Below, piece by piece: positions 53,159-62,228 of a DNA stretch of 64,000 bases (within the stretch, counting starts at the first letter, position 1; each line of letters starts with the position of its first letter). A program made the position numbers and the translations under genes. The stretch covers positions 62,001-126,000 of the forward strand of contig JBALVI010000004.1 in the NCBI GenBank assembly GCA_036961205.1, read 5' to 3'. The notes under the pieces were generated by a model. That model did not search any database. It was given only the letters and a program-made list of their open reading frames with translations, and was not told the origin of the DNA. Source of the stretch: CALJFL01 sp036961205 (GTDB taxonomy: Bacteria; Pseudomonadota; Gammaproteobacteria; Pseudomonadales; Halieaceae).

Positions 53159-54340
53159 CTAAAAAATCTCAAACAAGCCAGCAGCACCCTGCCCGCCACC
53201 AATGCACATGGTGACAACACCCCATTTTGCTTTACGGCGCCGACCTTCCAAGAGAATATGGCCTGCACAACGGGCTCCCGTCATGCCAAAGGGATGTCCA
53301 ATAGCGATCGAACCGCCATTAACATTGTATTTTTCAGGGTCAATACCCAAGGTGTCCCGGGAGTAGATACATTGGCTGGCAAAAGCTTCATTAAGTTCCC
53401 ACAAATCAATGTCATCGACGGTTAAGCCGGCACGCTCCAGTAGACGAGGCACTGCAAAAACCGGACCGATACCCATTTCATCCGGCTCACAACCTGCGAC
53501 TGCAAAACCACGGAACGCGCCCAACGGGCTCAGACCACGTTTCTCCGCCTCTTTCCCCTCCATCAAGATCAATGATGCTGCCCCGTCAGAAAGTTGTGAA
53601 GCGTTGCCCGCCGTAATGAACTGATCAGCGCCACGAATAGGTTGTAGACCCTGCAAACCCTCCAGCGTGGTAGACGGTCGGTTGCATTCATCCCGAGTTA
53701 CGGTATAAGCAACTTCAGATGTCTCCCCAGTCTCTTTATCCGTAACTTGCATAATCGTGTCCATGGGGACAATTTCGTCGTCATAGAGACCTGCCTGCTG
53801 CGCCGCCGCAACACGTTGTTGAGATCGCAGGGAATATTCGTCTTGCGCCTCTCGGCTAATGCCATAACGGCCTGCAACGATATCCGCTGTTTCAATCATA
53901 GGCATCGACAAGCCAGGATATTCGGCGACCAGCGCTTCATCCACCGCGTGGGGAAAGCCACCTGACGGAGCCATTAAAGATATTGACTCAACACCTGCAC
54001 CGACTGCTATAGGGACACCGTTATTTACGATACTATTCGCCGCAGAGGCAATGGCTTGTAACCCGGAAGAACAGTGCCGACTTACGGTAAGACCACTTGT
54101 GGTTACAGGGCAGCCCGCTTTGAGCGCCGCCAAGCGGCCGATATTGTTACCAGTGGAGCCCTGTGGTGTGCCGCACCCAACAATCACTTCCTCAACTTCA
54201 GCGGCGTCCAGACCCGCACGCTCGATGGAGTGCCGTATCGCGTGTCCCGCCATGGCTACTCCCGGCGTGATATTAAAACCACTTCGAAATGATTTTGCCA
54301 ACCCTGTACGGGCGGTTGATACAATAACGGCTTCACGCAT
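53159..54340 (-). CDS. Acetyl-CoA C-acyltransferase (thiolase)
   Basis: The product is 393 residues. Thiolases split 3-ketoacyl-CoA in beta-oxidation or join acetyl-CoA units. The acylated Cys90 is in 'VSRHCSSGLQA'. The catalytic His is in 'GGSIAIGHPFGMTGAR' and the second Cys in 'CIGGGQGAAGLF'. Length and motifs fit FadA/acetyl-CoA acetyltransferase, with all catalytic residues intact. It is a single gene, not paired with a FadB, so a dedicated lipid or sterol degradation role cannot be assigned. Confidence 0.95.
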   Translation of the reverse strand: MREAVIVSTARTGLAKSFRSGFNITPGVAMAGHAIRHSIERAGLDAAEVEEVIVGCGTPQGSTGNNIGRLAALKAGCPVTTSGLTVSRHCSSGLQAIASAANSIVNNGVPIAVGAGVESISLMAPSGGFPHAVDEALVAEYPGLSMPMIETADIVAGRYGISREAQDEYSLRSQQRVAAAQQAGLYDDEIVPMDTIMQVTDKETGETSEVAYTVTRDECNRPSTTLEGLQGLQPIRGADQFITAGNASQLSDGAASLILMEGKEAEKRGLSPLGAFRGFAVAGCEPDEMGIGPVFAVPRLLERAGLTVDDIDLWELNEAFASQCIYSRDTLGIDPEKYNVNGGSIAIGHPFGMTGARCAGHILLEGRRRKAKWGVVTMCIGGGQGAAGLFEIF

Positions 54341-54579
54341 AACGATAACTCCAAAGTAGATAGCTCAATAGATTTTCCCCTTACGAGAAACTGGGAAACG
54401 CTTTGAAAAGGCTTTTGCTTCTAACCCCTCCATAACAGCGCGAAATTTTACAGTATTCCTTGAGTAAGAGGAATGATGGCCTAAATTGAATCTAAAGATC
54501 GGAATCTGTCACCTACTCCGAATCGGCGCTAACTCAACTCTTCTGGCAGGTTCAGTTCGGGTAAGCGAAACACTCGGGA

Positions 54580-56187
54580 CTAAAGCTGAGATTCAGGCAC
54601 GATCAGCGACAAAAACTTGGTCGAGAACCGTTTCCAGCCAGTCGTATCTGGCTCCTTGTAAACTCTCTCCTGCTGGCCATCAGCACCCCGGCTAATCCAG
54701 ACCAACTTATTGCCCTCTTCCAGTTCCACCTTGTAGGCCATGTCCAGAATGTCTTCATCAAATCTGCTGGATAGGCGGCTAGCTAATTCAGCACTTTCAA
54801 AATAAGCCCCCAACTCGGTGTTGATCTCCACCGAACGCGCATCGAGATTGAACGAACCGATAAACAGATAGCGCTGATCAAAGCCGAAGAATTTGGCGTG
54901 CAAACTTGCCCCCGATGCGCCGATGCGGTCTTTTTTGGCCTGCTGCTTGCGCATTTTCTTGCTGCCCACGACGCGGTATTCGTACAACTCCACGCCTCCG
55001 GCTACCAGGTCCTTGCGATAACGCATGTAGCCAGCGTGGACCATGGGGACATCGTTGGCCTCCAGCGAGTTAGTCAGTATACGAACCTTTAAACCCTCCG
55101 CTACCCTGGCTACCAGGTATTCGGTGAAATTCTTCCCGGGTACAAAATAGGGAGAGACTATAATCAGTTCCTCGCTAGCCTTGTCCATCCCCATTTTTAG
55201 CTTTGGCGCGAGGTGGGTACTAGCAAGAACTTCGTCGTTATTAATCTTGTCAGGCTGGTCATAGGCCAGCAGCCAATCGGACCAGACAAATCCTAACTCA
55301 CTGATACTATTAACCTGAGCCATCTCCAATTTCTTGACAACGTTTGCATACTCTGACTTTTCAGCGGCCCGCAGTTTCGCGTCAGATTGGGCGCGAAACT
55401 CAAGCACCTCTTGCTCCGTTAAAGGAGCACCCGAAAAAGCGGCAAGCGGATATACCATCTCGCTGTTCCAATACAAATCGAACTGACTGGAAACTTCACC
55501 TGCAATAGGTCCAACTGCCAGGGCGTCCATATCGCCGAAAGCTACTCCCGTAGTCGCGCTAAAATATTCGTCACCAATATTTCTGCCGCCATAAACGGTA
55601 GCCAGGGTATCCGCGGTAAGCGTCTTATTGTGCATGCGGTGATTAACACGGCGCGTATCGGTGAGAAAATCACCTCCGCGTGAATCTCGATCTGTAAACG
55701 GGTTAAATAGTCGAATTTCCAAATTTTTGTGGGCGTCTGCCCGGCGCAGCATATCGCTCTTTCCCGCAGTATCCAGGTCGTCCAGTAGCACCCTCACCCG
55801 CACACCCCGGTCAGCCGCCGCCAAAAGAAGGTTATAAATTACGCCACCAGTGAGATCGTCATGCCAGATGTAATACTGTACATCCAGCGATCTTTCCGCC
55901 GCCTGTATCAACCCCAATCGGACGGCAAAGGCATCCTCACCTTCTGCCAGCATATAAAATCCGGACAAATCGGGGTGGTCATCAAACATGGGCTGCAGTT
56001 GCTGCCCCAGAGTGGTGTCAGCGGCATCTTCAATGGCGTATGAGGCAGTGCGTTCAAAATTGGTAGGTAAGGAGCTACAGGCACCAAGCGTAATGACCAG
56101 CAGCAGTATCCTGCCATTGCGTACGGGCTTTAATGCTGCCAAACATTTGGCGAGTAGATGGAAAGTTCCTGCGAGCATCATTTTCAT
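54580..56187 (-). CDS. Phospholipase D family lipoprotein
   Basis: The product is 535 residues. The signal ends in lipobox LGAC (Cys37). Two HKD motifs are complete: 'HNKTLTADTLATVYGGRNIG' near residue 187 and 'HAKFFGFDQRYLFIGSFNLD' near 429. The layout fits cardiolipin synthase-like or PLD-like hydrolases of the periplasm. Both halves have the Gly/Asn following the HKD that completes the active site, so it should be active as a phosphatidyl-transferase or nuclease-like enzyme on lipids. It is a single gene. Confidence 0.93.
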   Translation of the reverse strand: MKMMLAGTFHLLAKCLAALKPVRNGRILLLVITLGACSSLPTNFERTASYAIEDAADTTLGQQLQPMFDDHPDLSGFYMLAEGEDAFAVRLGLIQAAERSLDVQYYIWHDDLTGGVIYNLLLAAADRGVRVRVLLDDLDTAGKSDMLRRADAHKNLEIRLFNPFTDRDSRGGDFLTDTRRVNHRMHNKTLTADTLATVYGGRNIGDEYFSATTGVAFGDMDALAVGPIAGEVSSQFDLYWNSEMVYPLAAFSGAPLTEQEVLEFRAQSDAKLRAAEKSEYANVVKKLEMAQVNSISELGFVWSDWLLAYDQPDKINNDEVLASTHLAPKLKMGMDKASEELIIVSPYFVPGKNFTEYLVARVAEGLKVRILTNSLEANDVPMVHAGYMRYRKDLVAGGVELYEYRVVGSKKMRKQQAKKDRIGASGASLHAKFFGFDQRYLFIGSFNLDARSVEINTELGAYFESAELASRLSSRFDEDILDMAYKVELEEGNKLVWISRGADGQQERVYKEPDTTGWKRFSTKFLSLIVPESQL

Positions 56188-56323
56188 TCCTGTGGCGGGC
56201 TGAGCTCACATCATAATAGACCGCTATCACGGCTTGATAAAGCGCCATTGCCGGGGCACACATTGAAACGTAGATCTAACCAGGGTGAATTGATTGAATT
56301 CGAGAGGCTACTCGTGCAGGTAT

Positions 56324-56722
56324 CTATCCGCTAAAGAAGTTCTGAAGAATGGGGATCGTTAACGTAACCATGACGATGCCAAACATCACATTGATACGCG
56401 AAAACTTGCTGTCAATACGCTCGAAACGCAATTCGAAACTCTGTTCAAACGCATCAAAACTTCTATCGACCTCGTCAAAGCGCCTATCAATGTCTGTAAA
56501 GCGACCGTCTACCTCAGCGAAGCGCCTATCCATCTTCGCCTCAATACGTGTTTCAAACTCGGTAAAACGGGTATCGAGGTAATCGCGAGTCACTAAAGTA
56601 TCAAAGTTGTGGATAAACATCACCGTCAGGCCTTTCGCCACCACCTCGGCCTGCTCACGTGACATACCTGCTGCCTCGAGTTGGTGGGCGTATTCCAGAG
56701 AATCAAACGCTACTGCAGCCAT
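56324..56722 (-). CDS. CCDC90/DUF1640-like coiled-coil membrane protein
   Basis: The product is 132 residues from ATG 56722, chosen because GGAGG lies seven bases before it. The N-terminal 'LEAAGMSREQAEVVAKGL' is the DUF1640 head. A heptad-rich coil (about 40-110, with repeated RRF/VDRRF units) follows, and one membrane helix closes the protein ('VMFGIVMVTLTIPIL'). Bacterial relatives are phage-linked or free-standing and of unknown function; eukaryotic relatives help regulate mitochondrial calcium uptake. Confidence 0.8.
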   Translation of the reverse strand: MAAVAFDSLEYAHQLEAAGMSREQAEVVAKGLTVMFIHNFDTLVTRDYLDTRFTEFETRIEAKMDRRFAEVDGRFTDIDRRFDEVDRSFDAFEQSFELRFERIDSKFSRINVMFGIVMVTLTIPILQNFFSG

Positions 56723-56881
56723 GTTACACCTCCAATCCAGTGATACCAACAGTACATTAATCGGGTGGATGACCGAACATCAGATGTGTCCAGGCAAACG
56801 GGTTAACCCGGGTCACAGGATAGGTGTAACATGTACCGCGATTGCCGCCTGACTCTCACCCGGACCCGAGGAGGTCTTACC

Positions 56882-57760
56882 ATGTTGTCTGAAACTATGC
56901 CTTACGAGAAGAAATTTGCCACGGTCAACGGCAAGCAAATCGCCTACGTTGAAGAAGGTAGCGGTGACCCTATTGTGTTGCTGCACGGCAACCCCACCTC
57001 CTCCTTCCTGTGGCGTAATGTCGTGCCTGAACTTGTGGCATCTGGCCGGGTGATAGTCCCCGATCTGATTGGCCAGGGCGACTCTGAAAAGCTCCCCGCT
57101 AGCGAAGGCCCCGAGCGCTACACTCTGGAGGTTACTTACAGTTTTGTAGAGGGGCTGCTGGAATCCATCGGTGCCAACAACAATGTGACCTTGGTCATTC
57201 ACGACTGGGGTAGCGCTATCGGGTTTATGTGGGCCATGCGCCATCCCACAGCCGTTAAGGGTGTGTCGTATATGGAGGCCATTGTTGCACCTATGACCTG
57301 GGCCGACTGGCCAGAAGGTGGTGTAGGCATATTCAAGGGTTTTCGCTCCGACAAGGGCGAGGATCTAATTCTTAACCGCAATTCGTTTATCGAAGGTGTG
57401 CTGCCATCGTCTGTGATTCGGCAGCTCACGGATACCGAGATGGATGCCTACCGCGCACCCCACCTGAATGCGGACGATAGACAGCCTCTGTTGAACTGGC
57501 CAAGGCAGATACCCGTCGAGGGTGAGCCCGCAAATGTGGTCGCCTTGGTCGAAGAATACGGCGCCTTCATGGCCGGCAGTAGTATACCCAAGCTATTTAT
57601 CAACGCGGACCCGGGTTCCATCCTGGTCGGCCCACAGCGCGAGTATTGCCGCAGCTGGCCAAACCAACAGGAAGTCACGGTGAACGGCCTGCATTTTATC
57701 CAGGAAGACTCGCCAGTTGAGATCGGCCAAGCCGTGGCCAATTGGTTGAAAAACATTTAG
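56882..57760 (+). CDS. dhaA: Haloalkane dehalogenase
   Basis: The product is 292 residues from ATG 56882, behind GAGGAGG. It hydrolyses carbon-halogen bonds of haloalkanes to an alcohol and halide in the cytoplasm. The catalytic set is complete for subfamily HLD-II (DhaA/LinB type): Asn37 in 'HGNPTSSFLW', nucleophile Asp108 and Trp109 in HDWGSA, acid Glu132 in 'SYMEAIVAP' and base His271 in 'GLHFIQED'. The natural substrate in marine bacteria is not established. It is a single gene upstream of the WS/DGAT gene on the same strand. Confidence 0.92.
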   Translation: MLSETMPYEKKFATVNGKQIAYVEEGSGDPIVLLHGNPTSSFLWRNVVPELVASGRVIVPDLIGQGDSEKLPASEGPERYTLEVTYSFVEGLLESIGANNNVTLVIHDWGSAIGFMWAMRHPTAVKGVSYMEAIVAPMTWADWPEGGVGIFKGFRSDKGEDLILNRNSFIEGVLPSSVIRQLTDTEMDAYRAPHLNADDRQPLLNWPRQIPVEGEPANVVALVEEYGAFMAGSSIPKLFINADPGSILVGPQREYCRSWPNQQEVTVNGLHFIQEDSPVEIGQAVANWLKNI

Positions 57761-57887
57761 CCTAAACTCTCGCTCACTCCGGTGGGCGGGACATTTTTAC
57801 GTTCATTCGGCATGCGCAAACTGATTTTCTAGAGCACAATGGCAGCAGCCCAGCCTGAATCTAACTTACGCCACCCAAGGAACCGCA

Positions 57888-59342
57888 ATGCCACGGATTG
57901 TCAAAAACATTCCCATGATGGACTTGATGGCCTATTTGATCGAATCTGTGGACAGCCCTACCCATGTTGGCACGCTACAGATTTTCAAGCCTGGAAATAC
58001 CTCAAGTACAGAGATTGTGCAGCGTGTACTGGAAGAATACCGCACCTGCGAGATAGCGCCGCCCTTTAACTACTACCCCGTTTTCCCCCGCTTTGGTATG
58101 CCCAAATGGGCAGAAGCCGAAGCCTTTGAAGTGGATTATCACATTCGCCATATCGCTGTGCCCCCGCCCGGTACAGATCGGCAGCTAATTGACGTAGTCA
58201 TGGATTTACACGCCGGCATGATGGATCGCAGCAGACCGGGCTGGATCGCCTATGTTATTGAAGGTCTTGAGGACAATTGCTTCGCGGTCTACTGGAAGGT
58301 TCACCACGCCTACATCGATGGCGCCTCTGCGGTAATGCGTCTGGACGCGGCCATGTCAAAAACACCGGAGGATATGGCAATAAGGCCAATTTGGGGTCCC
58401 TTATTTGAGCCAGCGCCAAGTGCAGAGGAATTGACTTTATCGGAGCTACTGCAAAAAACCAGCAAGGGCCTGAGCTTACAGGCAAGAGCCATGTCGGATA
58501 TCAGCAGGGCAATCGGAAAATCGATAAAACAGGCGCGCGGTCTATCACAACGAAAGGCGCCCCTGCCCTTCTCTGCGCCCCATTCCCTATTCAACAAACC
58601 CGTCCATGCGACACGCAAGCTCGGCGTGGGCGCCATACCGCTGGCACGGTTTAAGGCCATCGCGAAACATGAAGCTGTCTCTATTAACGAGGTGGCGCTG
58701 ACACTGGTGGGCGTCGCACTGGACCGCTACAACAAAAAATACGGTGAGCAACAAGAGAAGCAATTACTGGCAGCTTGCCCGATGGCAGTGCGCAGTGATG
58801 GCGATACCAGCGCGTCGACACAGATTGCCTCAATCGCAGTGAAACTGGGCTACTCGGGCATGGCCATCCATAAGCGGCTGCGACTGGTGCACGAGTCCTC
58901 CAAAGACGCAAAAGAAGATGCGAAGGAGATGTCGAAAGAAGCGCTTATGAACTATCTGGTGTTGCTGGGAGGCGCGGCCACCATTTTCTCCAAGTCACCT
59001 CTGGGGGAATACATCCCCCCCCTCACCAGTGTGAATGTCTCCAATGTCGCAGGACCCAATTGTCGCTACTACCACGGTGGTGCGGAATTAGTACGCAGTT
59101 ACCCCTTGTCGACCCTTGCGGGCGGCACAGCGATCAATATCACCTTCGCGTCATTGAACGGCAGAATGGACTTCGCTGTGATTAGCGATGCCAAAGCCAT
59201 ACCCGGTGCGCAGGAAATTGCTGACTTCATGCTCGAGGCCATGGATGAGCTGGAGGCCGCCACGGTTGGAGTGAGTAAGACCGCGACCAAGAAAAAAGCC
59301 CCGGCCACCAGAAAGCGACGCGCGCCTAAAGCAAGAAGTTAA
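57888..59342 (+). CDS. Wax ester synthase / diacylglycerol acyltransferase
   Basis: The product is 484 residues. It joins fatty acyl-CoA to alcohols or diacylglycerol, making wax esters or triacylglycerol. The active-site motif HHAYIDG lies at residues 139-145, and the 'LNGRMDFAVISDAKAIPG' block (the usual ND/NxxxxF region) is present. A Lys/Arg/Ala-rich tail of about 25 residues follows, similar to histone H1-like tails and possibly a helper for binding lipid droplets or DNA. It stands 127 bases after the dehalogenase. Confidence 0.93.
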   Translation: MPRIVKNIPMMDLMAYLIESVDSPTHVGTLQIFKPGNTSSTEIVQRVLEEYRTCEIAPPFNYYPVFPRFGMPKWAEAEAFEVDYHIRHIAVPPPGTDRQLIDVVMDLHAGMMDRSRPGWIAYVIEGLEDNCFAVYWKVHHAYIDGASAVMRLDAAMSKTPEDMAIRPIWGPLFEPAPSAEELTLSELLQKTSKGLSLQARAMSDISRAIGKSIKQARGLSQRKAPLPFSAPHSLFNKPVHATRKLGVGAIPLARFKAIAKHEAVSINEVALTLVGVALDRYNKKYGEQQEKQLLAACPMAVRSDGDTSASTQIASIAVKLGYSGMAIHKRLRLVHESSKDAKEDAKEMSKEALMNYLVLLGGAATIFSKSPLGEYIPPLTSVNVSNVAGPNCRYYHGGAELVRSYPLSTLAGGTAINITFASLNGRMDFAVISDAKAIPGAQEIADFMLEAMDELEAATVGVSKTATKKKAPATRKRRAPKARS

Positions 59343-59373
59343 GTTGTACTCGCTCTAACCATCTGCAGACATC

Positions 59374-59406
59374 TGCGACCAGCTCGGTTTAATTGAGCTG
59401 GTCGCA
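59374..59406. terminator. Bidirectional terminator
   Basis: TGCGACCAGCTC and GAGCTGGTCGCA pair perfectly (12 bp) around a 9-base loop, between the convergent WS/DGAT and methyltransferase genes. There is no long T tract on either side, so it may rely on Rho. Confidence 0.65.
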
Positions 59407-59413
59407 TCAGGAC

Positions 59414-60190
59414 CTATGGCTTGCGAAACTTCAAAGTCCAACGATCGGTGTTGCCTGTAACTGACGCGCGCCCTACTTCATAGCGCAGCTCATCGTCAGC
59501 CCGGTAGTGCAGGTCAGAGTAATCAACAAATTCAAAACCGGCCGCTTGAATTTCCTTAATAGCCTCTACCGGATCGAAGCGGCGGCGGTTTTCGTTATCG
59601 ATTTCCTGCATATGCCGGCGGGTATGGTCAACCAGAGCGTATATGCCACCCGATTTCAGGGCCTTGTATGCGGAAGCGTTAATTGCGTTCCGCGAGTTCT
59701 CATCAAAATTGTGGTAATTGCGAAAAGTAAGCACCATATCGACCTTTTTTACGCCCAGATCCGTGTTGCTGGCGGCGTAAAGGCGAGCACCCTCCGGGAG
59801 CCCCATTTTCGTATCTGTGCCAATAGCTTCCAGGTCTTCAAAGCCGGGGAACTTTTGTAACGCTTCTTGCGTGCGATCCGCGCCGTAAGCAATGTAGAGC
59901 TTACCGTTTTCCGCTAATACCGGTGCCAGTAGCTTGGTATACCAACCCCCACCAGGTATCAACTCGACCACAGTCATGTCATCGCGCAGACCAAAAAACT
60001 CCAGGGTTTGAACGGGTTTGCGGTTTTTATCGCGGGCGGTTTCAGCGCCTGTTCTAATATCAGACGCCATAGCGGCCTGAAGTTTGGCCTCTACGGATTC
60101 GAAATCGGAGGCCTGGGCGGCGCTTCCAAGTAAACCCATCGCAAAGGTGGCTGCCACTGTTAAGGCGAGCTCAGATGCCAATTTTCTCAT
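59414..60190 (-). CDS. Exported class I methyltransferase-like protein (COG4798 type)
   Basis: The product is 258 residues with a signal peptide cut after 'GSAAQA'. The Rossmann-type SAM-binding segment is 'MTVVELIPGGGWYTKLLAPV', followed by 'KVDMVLTFRNYHNFD' and 'GGIYALVDHTRRHM'. The family (COG4798) is named a predicted methyltransferase. SAM is not generally available in the periplasm, so either the signal peptide is not used, the protein binds another ligand, or it has lost activity. Function is unknown. Confidence 0.85.
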   Translation of the reverse strand: MRKLASELALTVAATFAMGLLGSAAQASDFESVEAKLQAAMASDIRTGAETARDKNRKPVQTLEFFGLRDDMTVVELIPGGGWYTKLLAPVLAENGKLYIAYGADRTQEALQKFPGFEDLEAIGTDTKMGLPEGARLYAASNTDLGVKKVDMVLTFRNYHNFDENSRNAINASAYKALKSGGIYALVDHTRRHMQEIDNENRRRFDPVEAIKEIQAAGFEFVDYSDLHYRADDELRYEVGRASVTGNTDRWTLKFRKP

Positions 60191-60329
60191 GTCTCAGTCC
60201 TGCTCTAAATGATAAGGGCATTGAGTGTACCAAGATTGATCGGGGAGTCACGCCAGAACTGGCTCTGGATACAAAGCAGCTAAAGCTTTATATTGCGCCT
60301 CCAGTCAGTGCGAAACGCGGATACAGATT

Positions 60330-61043
60330 ATGGGTAGAGCCTACCAGAACCGAAAATTGTCTATGGCCAAAACCTCGGACCAGAAAGCCCGGGTTTACAG
60401 CAAATACGCCCGGGAAATATACGTTTCGGCGAAATCAGGTGGCCTGGATCCGGCCGGCAATCTGTCCTTGCGCAGTATCATCGAGCGGGCCAAGAAAGAC
60501 CAGGTGCCCACTCACGTTATTGACAAGGCCATCGACAAGGCTAAAGGAACCGGTGGAGAAGATTTCGCGCTGGCACGCTATGAGGGCTTTGGCCCCGCCG
60601 GTTCTATGGTGATAGTGGACTGCCTCACCGACAACCCCAACCGCACCTTTGGCGATGTACGTCTATGCTTCAACAAGGCCAAGTGCAAACTGGGCAACAC
60701 GGGTAGCGTCAGCCATATGTTCGATCACAGCGCTATATTTGTGTTCTCGCACAACGATGAGGAGGCGGTGCTAGAAGCGCTGATGATGGCTGACGTGGAT
60801 GTCAGTGATATAGAAAGCGAAGATGGCAAAATAACCGTTTTTACGCCCCATACCGAGTATTTCAAAGCCAGACAGACCCTCGTTGATGAATACGGTATTA
60901 CCGAGTTCGATCTGGATGAAATCCAGTTCGTAGCACAATCACCCGCTATGCTTGGCGATGAAGATCAGGCGATCCTGGATAATCTGATCGACCTGCTGGA
61001 TTACCTTGAAGATGTGCAGAACGTTTACCACAGCGCCAGTTGA
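60330..61043 (+). CDS. YebC/YeeN-family transcription regulator
   Basis: The product is 237 residues. The head 'MGRAYQNRKLSMAKTSDQKA' and the blocks 'IDKAIDKAKGTGGEDFALAR' and 'YEGFGPAGSMVIVDCLTDN' match YebC family proteins. The short head with an extra charged segment fits the YeeN branch better than YebC itself. YebC relatives bind DNA, or act as translation factors at proline-rich stretches. It is a single gene and not next to ruvC, where YebC usually is. Confidence 0.9.
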   Translation: MGRAYQNRKLSMAKTSDQKARVYSKYAREIYVSAKSGGLDPAGNLSLRSIIERAKKDQVPTHVIDKAIDKAKGTGGEDFALARYEGFGPAGSMVIVDCLTDNPNRTFGDVRLCFNKAKCKLGNTGSVSHMFDHSAIFVFSHNDEEAVLEALMMADVDVSDIESEDGKITVFTPHTEYFKARQTLVDEYGITEFDLDEIQFVAQSPAMLGDEDQAILDNLIDLLDYLEDVQNVYHSAS

Positions 61044-61108
61044 GACTCTGGTCAATCTGAGTAGGCATTTAGTCCGATAAAGAGTTAAGTTGTACCAACG
61101 CTGCCTGC

Positions 61109-62215
61109 TCATCTCCCTACGTGCGAAAACAGACTGCTGCGAACTTCCTTATTGCTTATCTTCCAGATACAGCCATCTACAAAATAGTGGTGGATGCTGA
61201 CTGCCGATGCAATTAGCAGTGCAAAGCCATATACCTGGGTACGGTCCCCGAACATGAGATCAGGGAAGTAGAAAACAGTCAGCCCGGCCAATACCAGCAA
61301 CATGTAGTAACGACTGCTCCAGAGAACCTGCCTGATGACTGCTCCCTTTGTAACATCGGATTGACTGCGATTGAGCTCAATGCGGAGGGGAAATATCAAA
61401 TATTGCAGGGCATGAGAAAGTTGTACGAATAGATACGCGTTGGGCTCAAAATTCAGCACCAGGTACCAAAGATACACCGCTAGCCATGGGGCGAGCATTT
61501 GGGGCGTTGGGCTCTGCCCCGTCCTGCGCTTGATGCCCACAAAAGTCATTGCCCCAATTATAAAGGCGGCGATGGCACACGCACTTACCACATTGAGCAG
61601 GCTGGGAAGGTAGGGATAAACAGGACCCAGCCAGTGCCGCGGTAGATCCTGCACGCCCCAGACCACATGCCACACTAAAAGTATCCTCAGCCCGGAACGC
61701 AGGATTAGTTTTTCCTCGTCGGTGATTTTGATTCCGGCCAGATAGCTAAAAGACGCGATCATTCCCCAAGCTTGGCCGGTGTAATGCCAGGCAAGGTAAA
61801 AGGCGGATATTAGCCACATATAGTAGGCTATATCCTGCTGGATAAGGATGGTGTTCGAATCCTGCGCAGATTTGCTGCCAAGTGCAACCGCGGCAATTAT
61901 CGCCAGTACCAGTAGGATCGGCACAAAAACTGTGGCGTACGGATGTTTTCTGATATTGGTGGAGGGCTTATACAGTAAGCGGTATGAGGCCATGAAGTGC
62001 GGCCAGTTAATCATCGCCTGCAGAATGATGAAACTGCCAAAATAAATCTCACCCTGCCCGCCGGACTTGCGAAAAAATATGTACACCAGCAGTCCGGCCA
62101 TCAGTAAGATCGACAGCCCACCAACGCAGAAAAAGTCGAACCAGGGGCTAATAATCGCGGGGGCTGAAGCAGATCCCGGGTGCCTTGACTGCTTTTTCCC
62201 CTTGCGATTCGCCAA
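61109..62215 (-). CDS. Integral membrane protein of unknown function
   Basis: The product is 368 residues with about eight to nine membrane helices. A basic front precedes the first helix. Several histidines sit in or at helices ('MINWPHFMASYRLLY', 'YLAWHYTGQAWGM', 'VQLSHALQYLIF', 'SIHHYFVDGCIWK'), a pattern seen in membrane heme or metal proteins, but no family is recognised. It starts 13 bases after the GMC oxidoreductase stop and should be cotranscribed with it. A heme-carrying partner that takes electrons from the dehydrogenase is possible but unproven. Confidence 0.75.
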   Translation of the reverse strand: MANRKGKKQSRHPGSASAPAIISPWFDFFCVGGLSILLMAGLLVYIFFRKSGGQGEIYFGSFIILQAMINWPHFMASYRLLYKPSTNIRKHPYATVFVPILLVLAIIAAVALGSKSAQDSNTILIQQDIAYYMWLISAFYLAWHYTGQAWGMIASFSYLAGIKITDEEKLILRSGLRILLVWHVVWGVQDLPRHWLGPVYPYLPSLLNVVSACAIAAFIIGAMTFVGIKRRTGQSPTPQMLAPWLAVYLWYLVLNFEPNAYLFVQLSHALQYLIFPLRIELNRSQSDVTKGAVIRQVLWSSRYYMLLVLAGLTVFYFPDLMFGDRTQVYGFALLIASAVSIHHYFVDGCIWKISNKEVRSSLFSHVGR

Positions 62216-62228
62216 GCACTTCTCCTGT

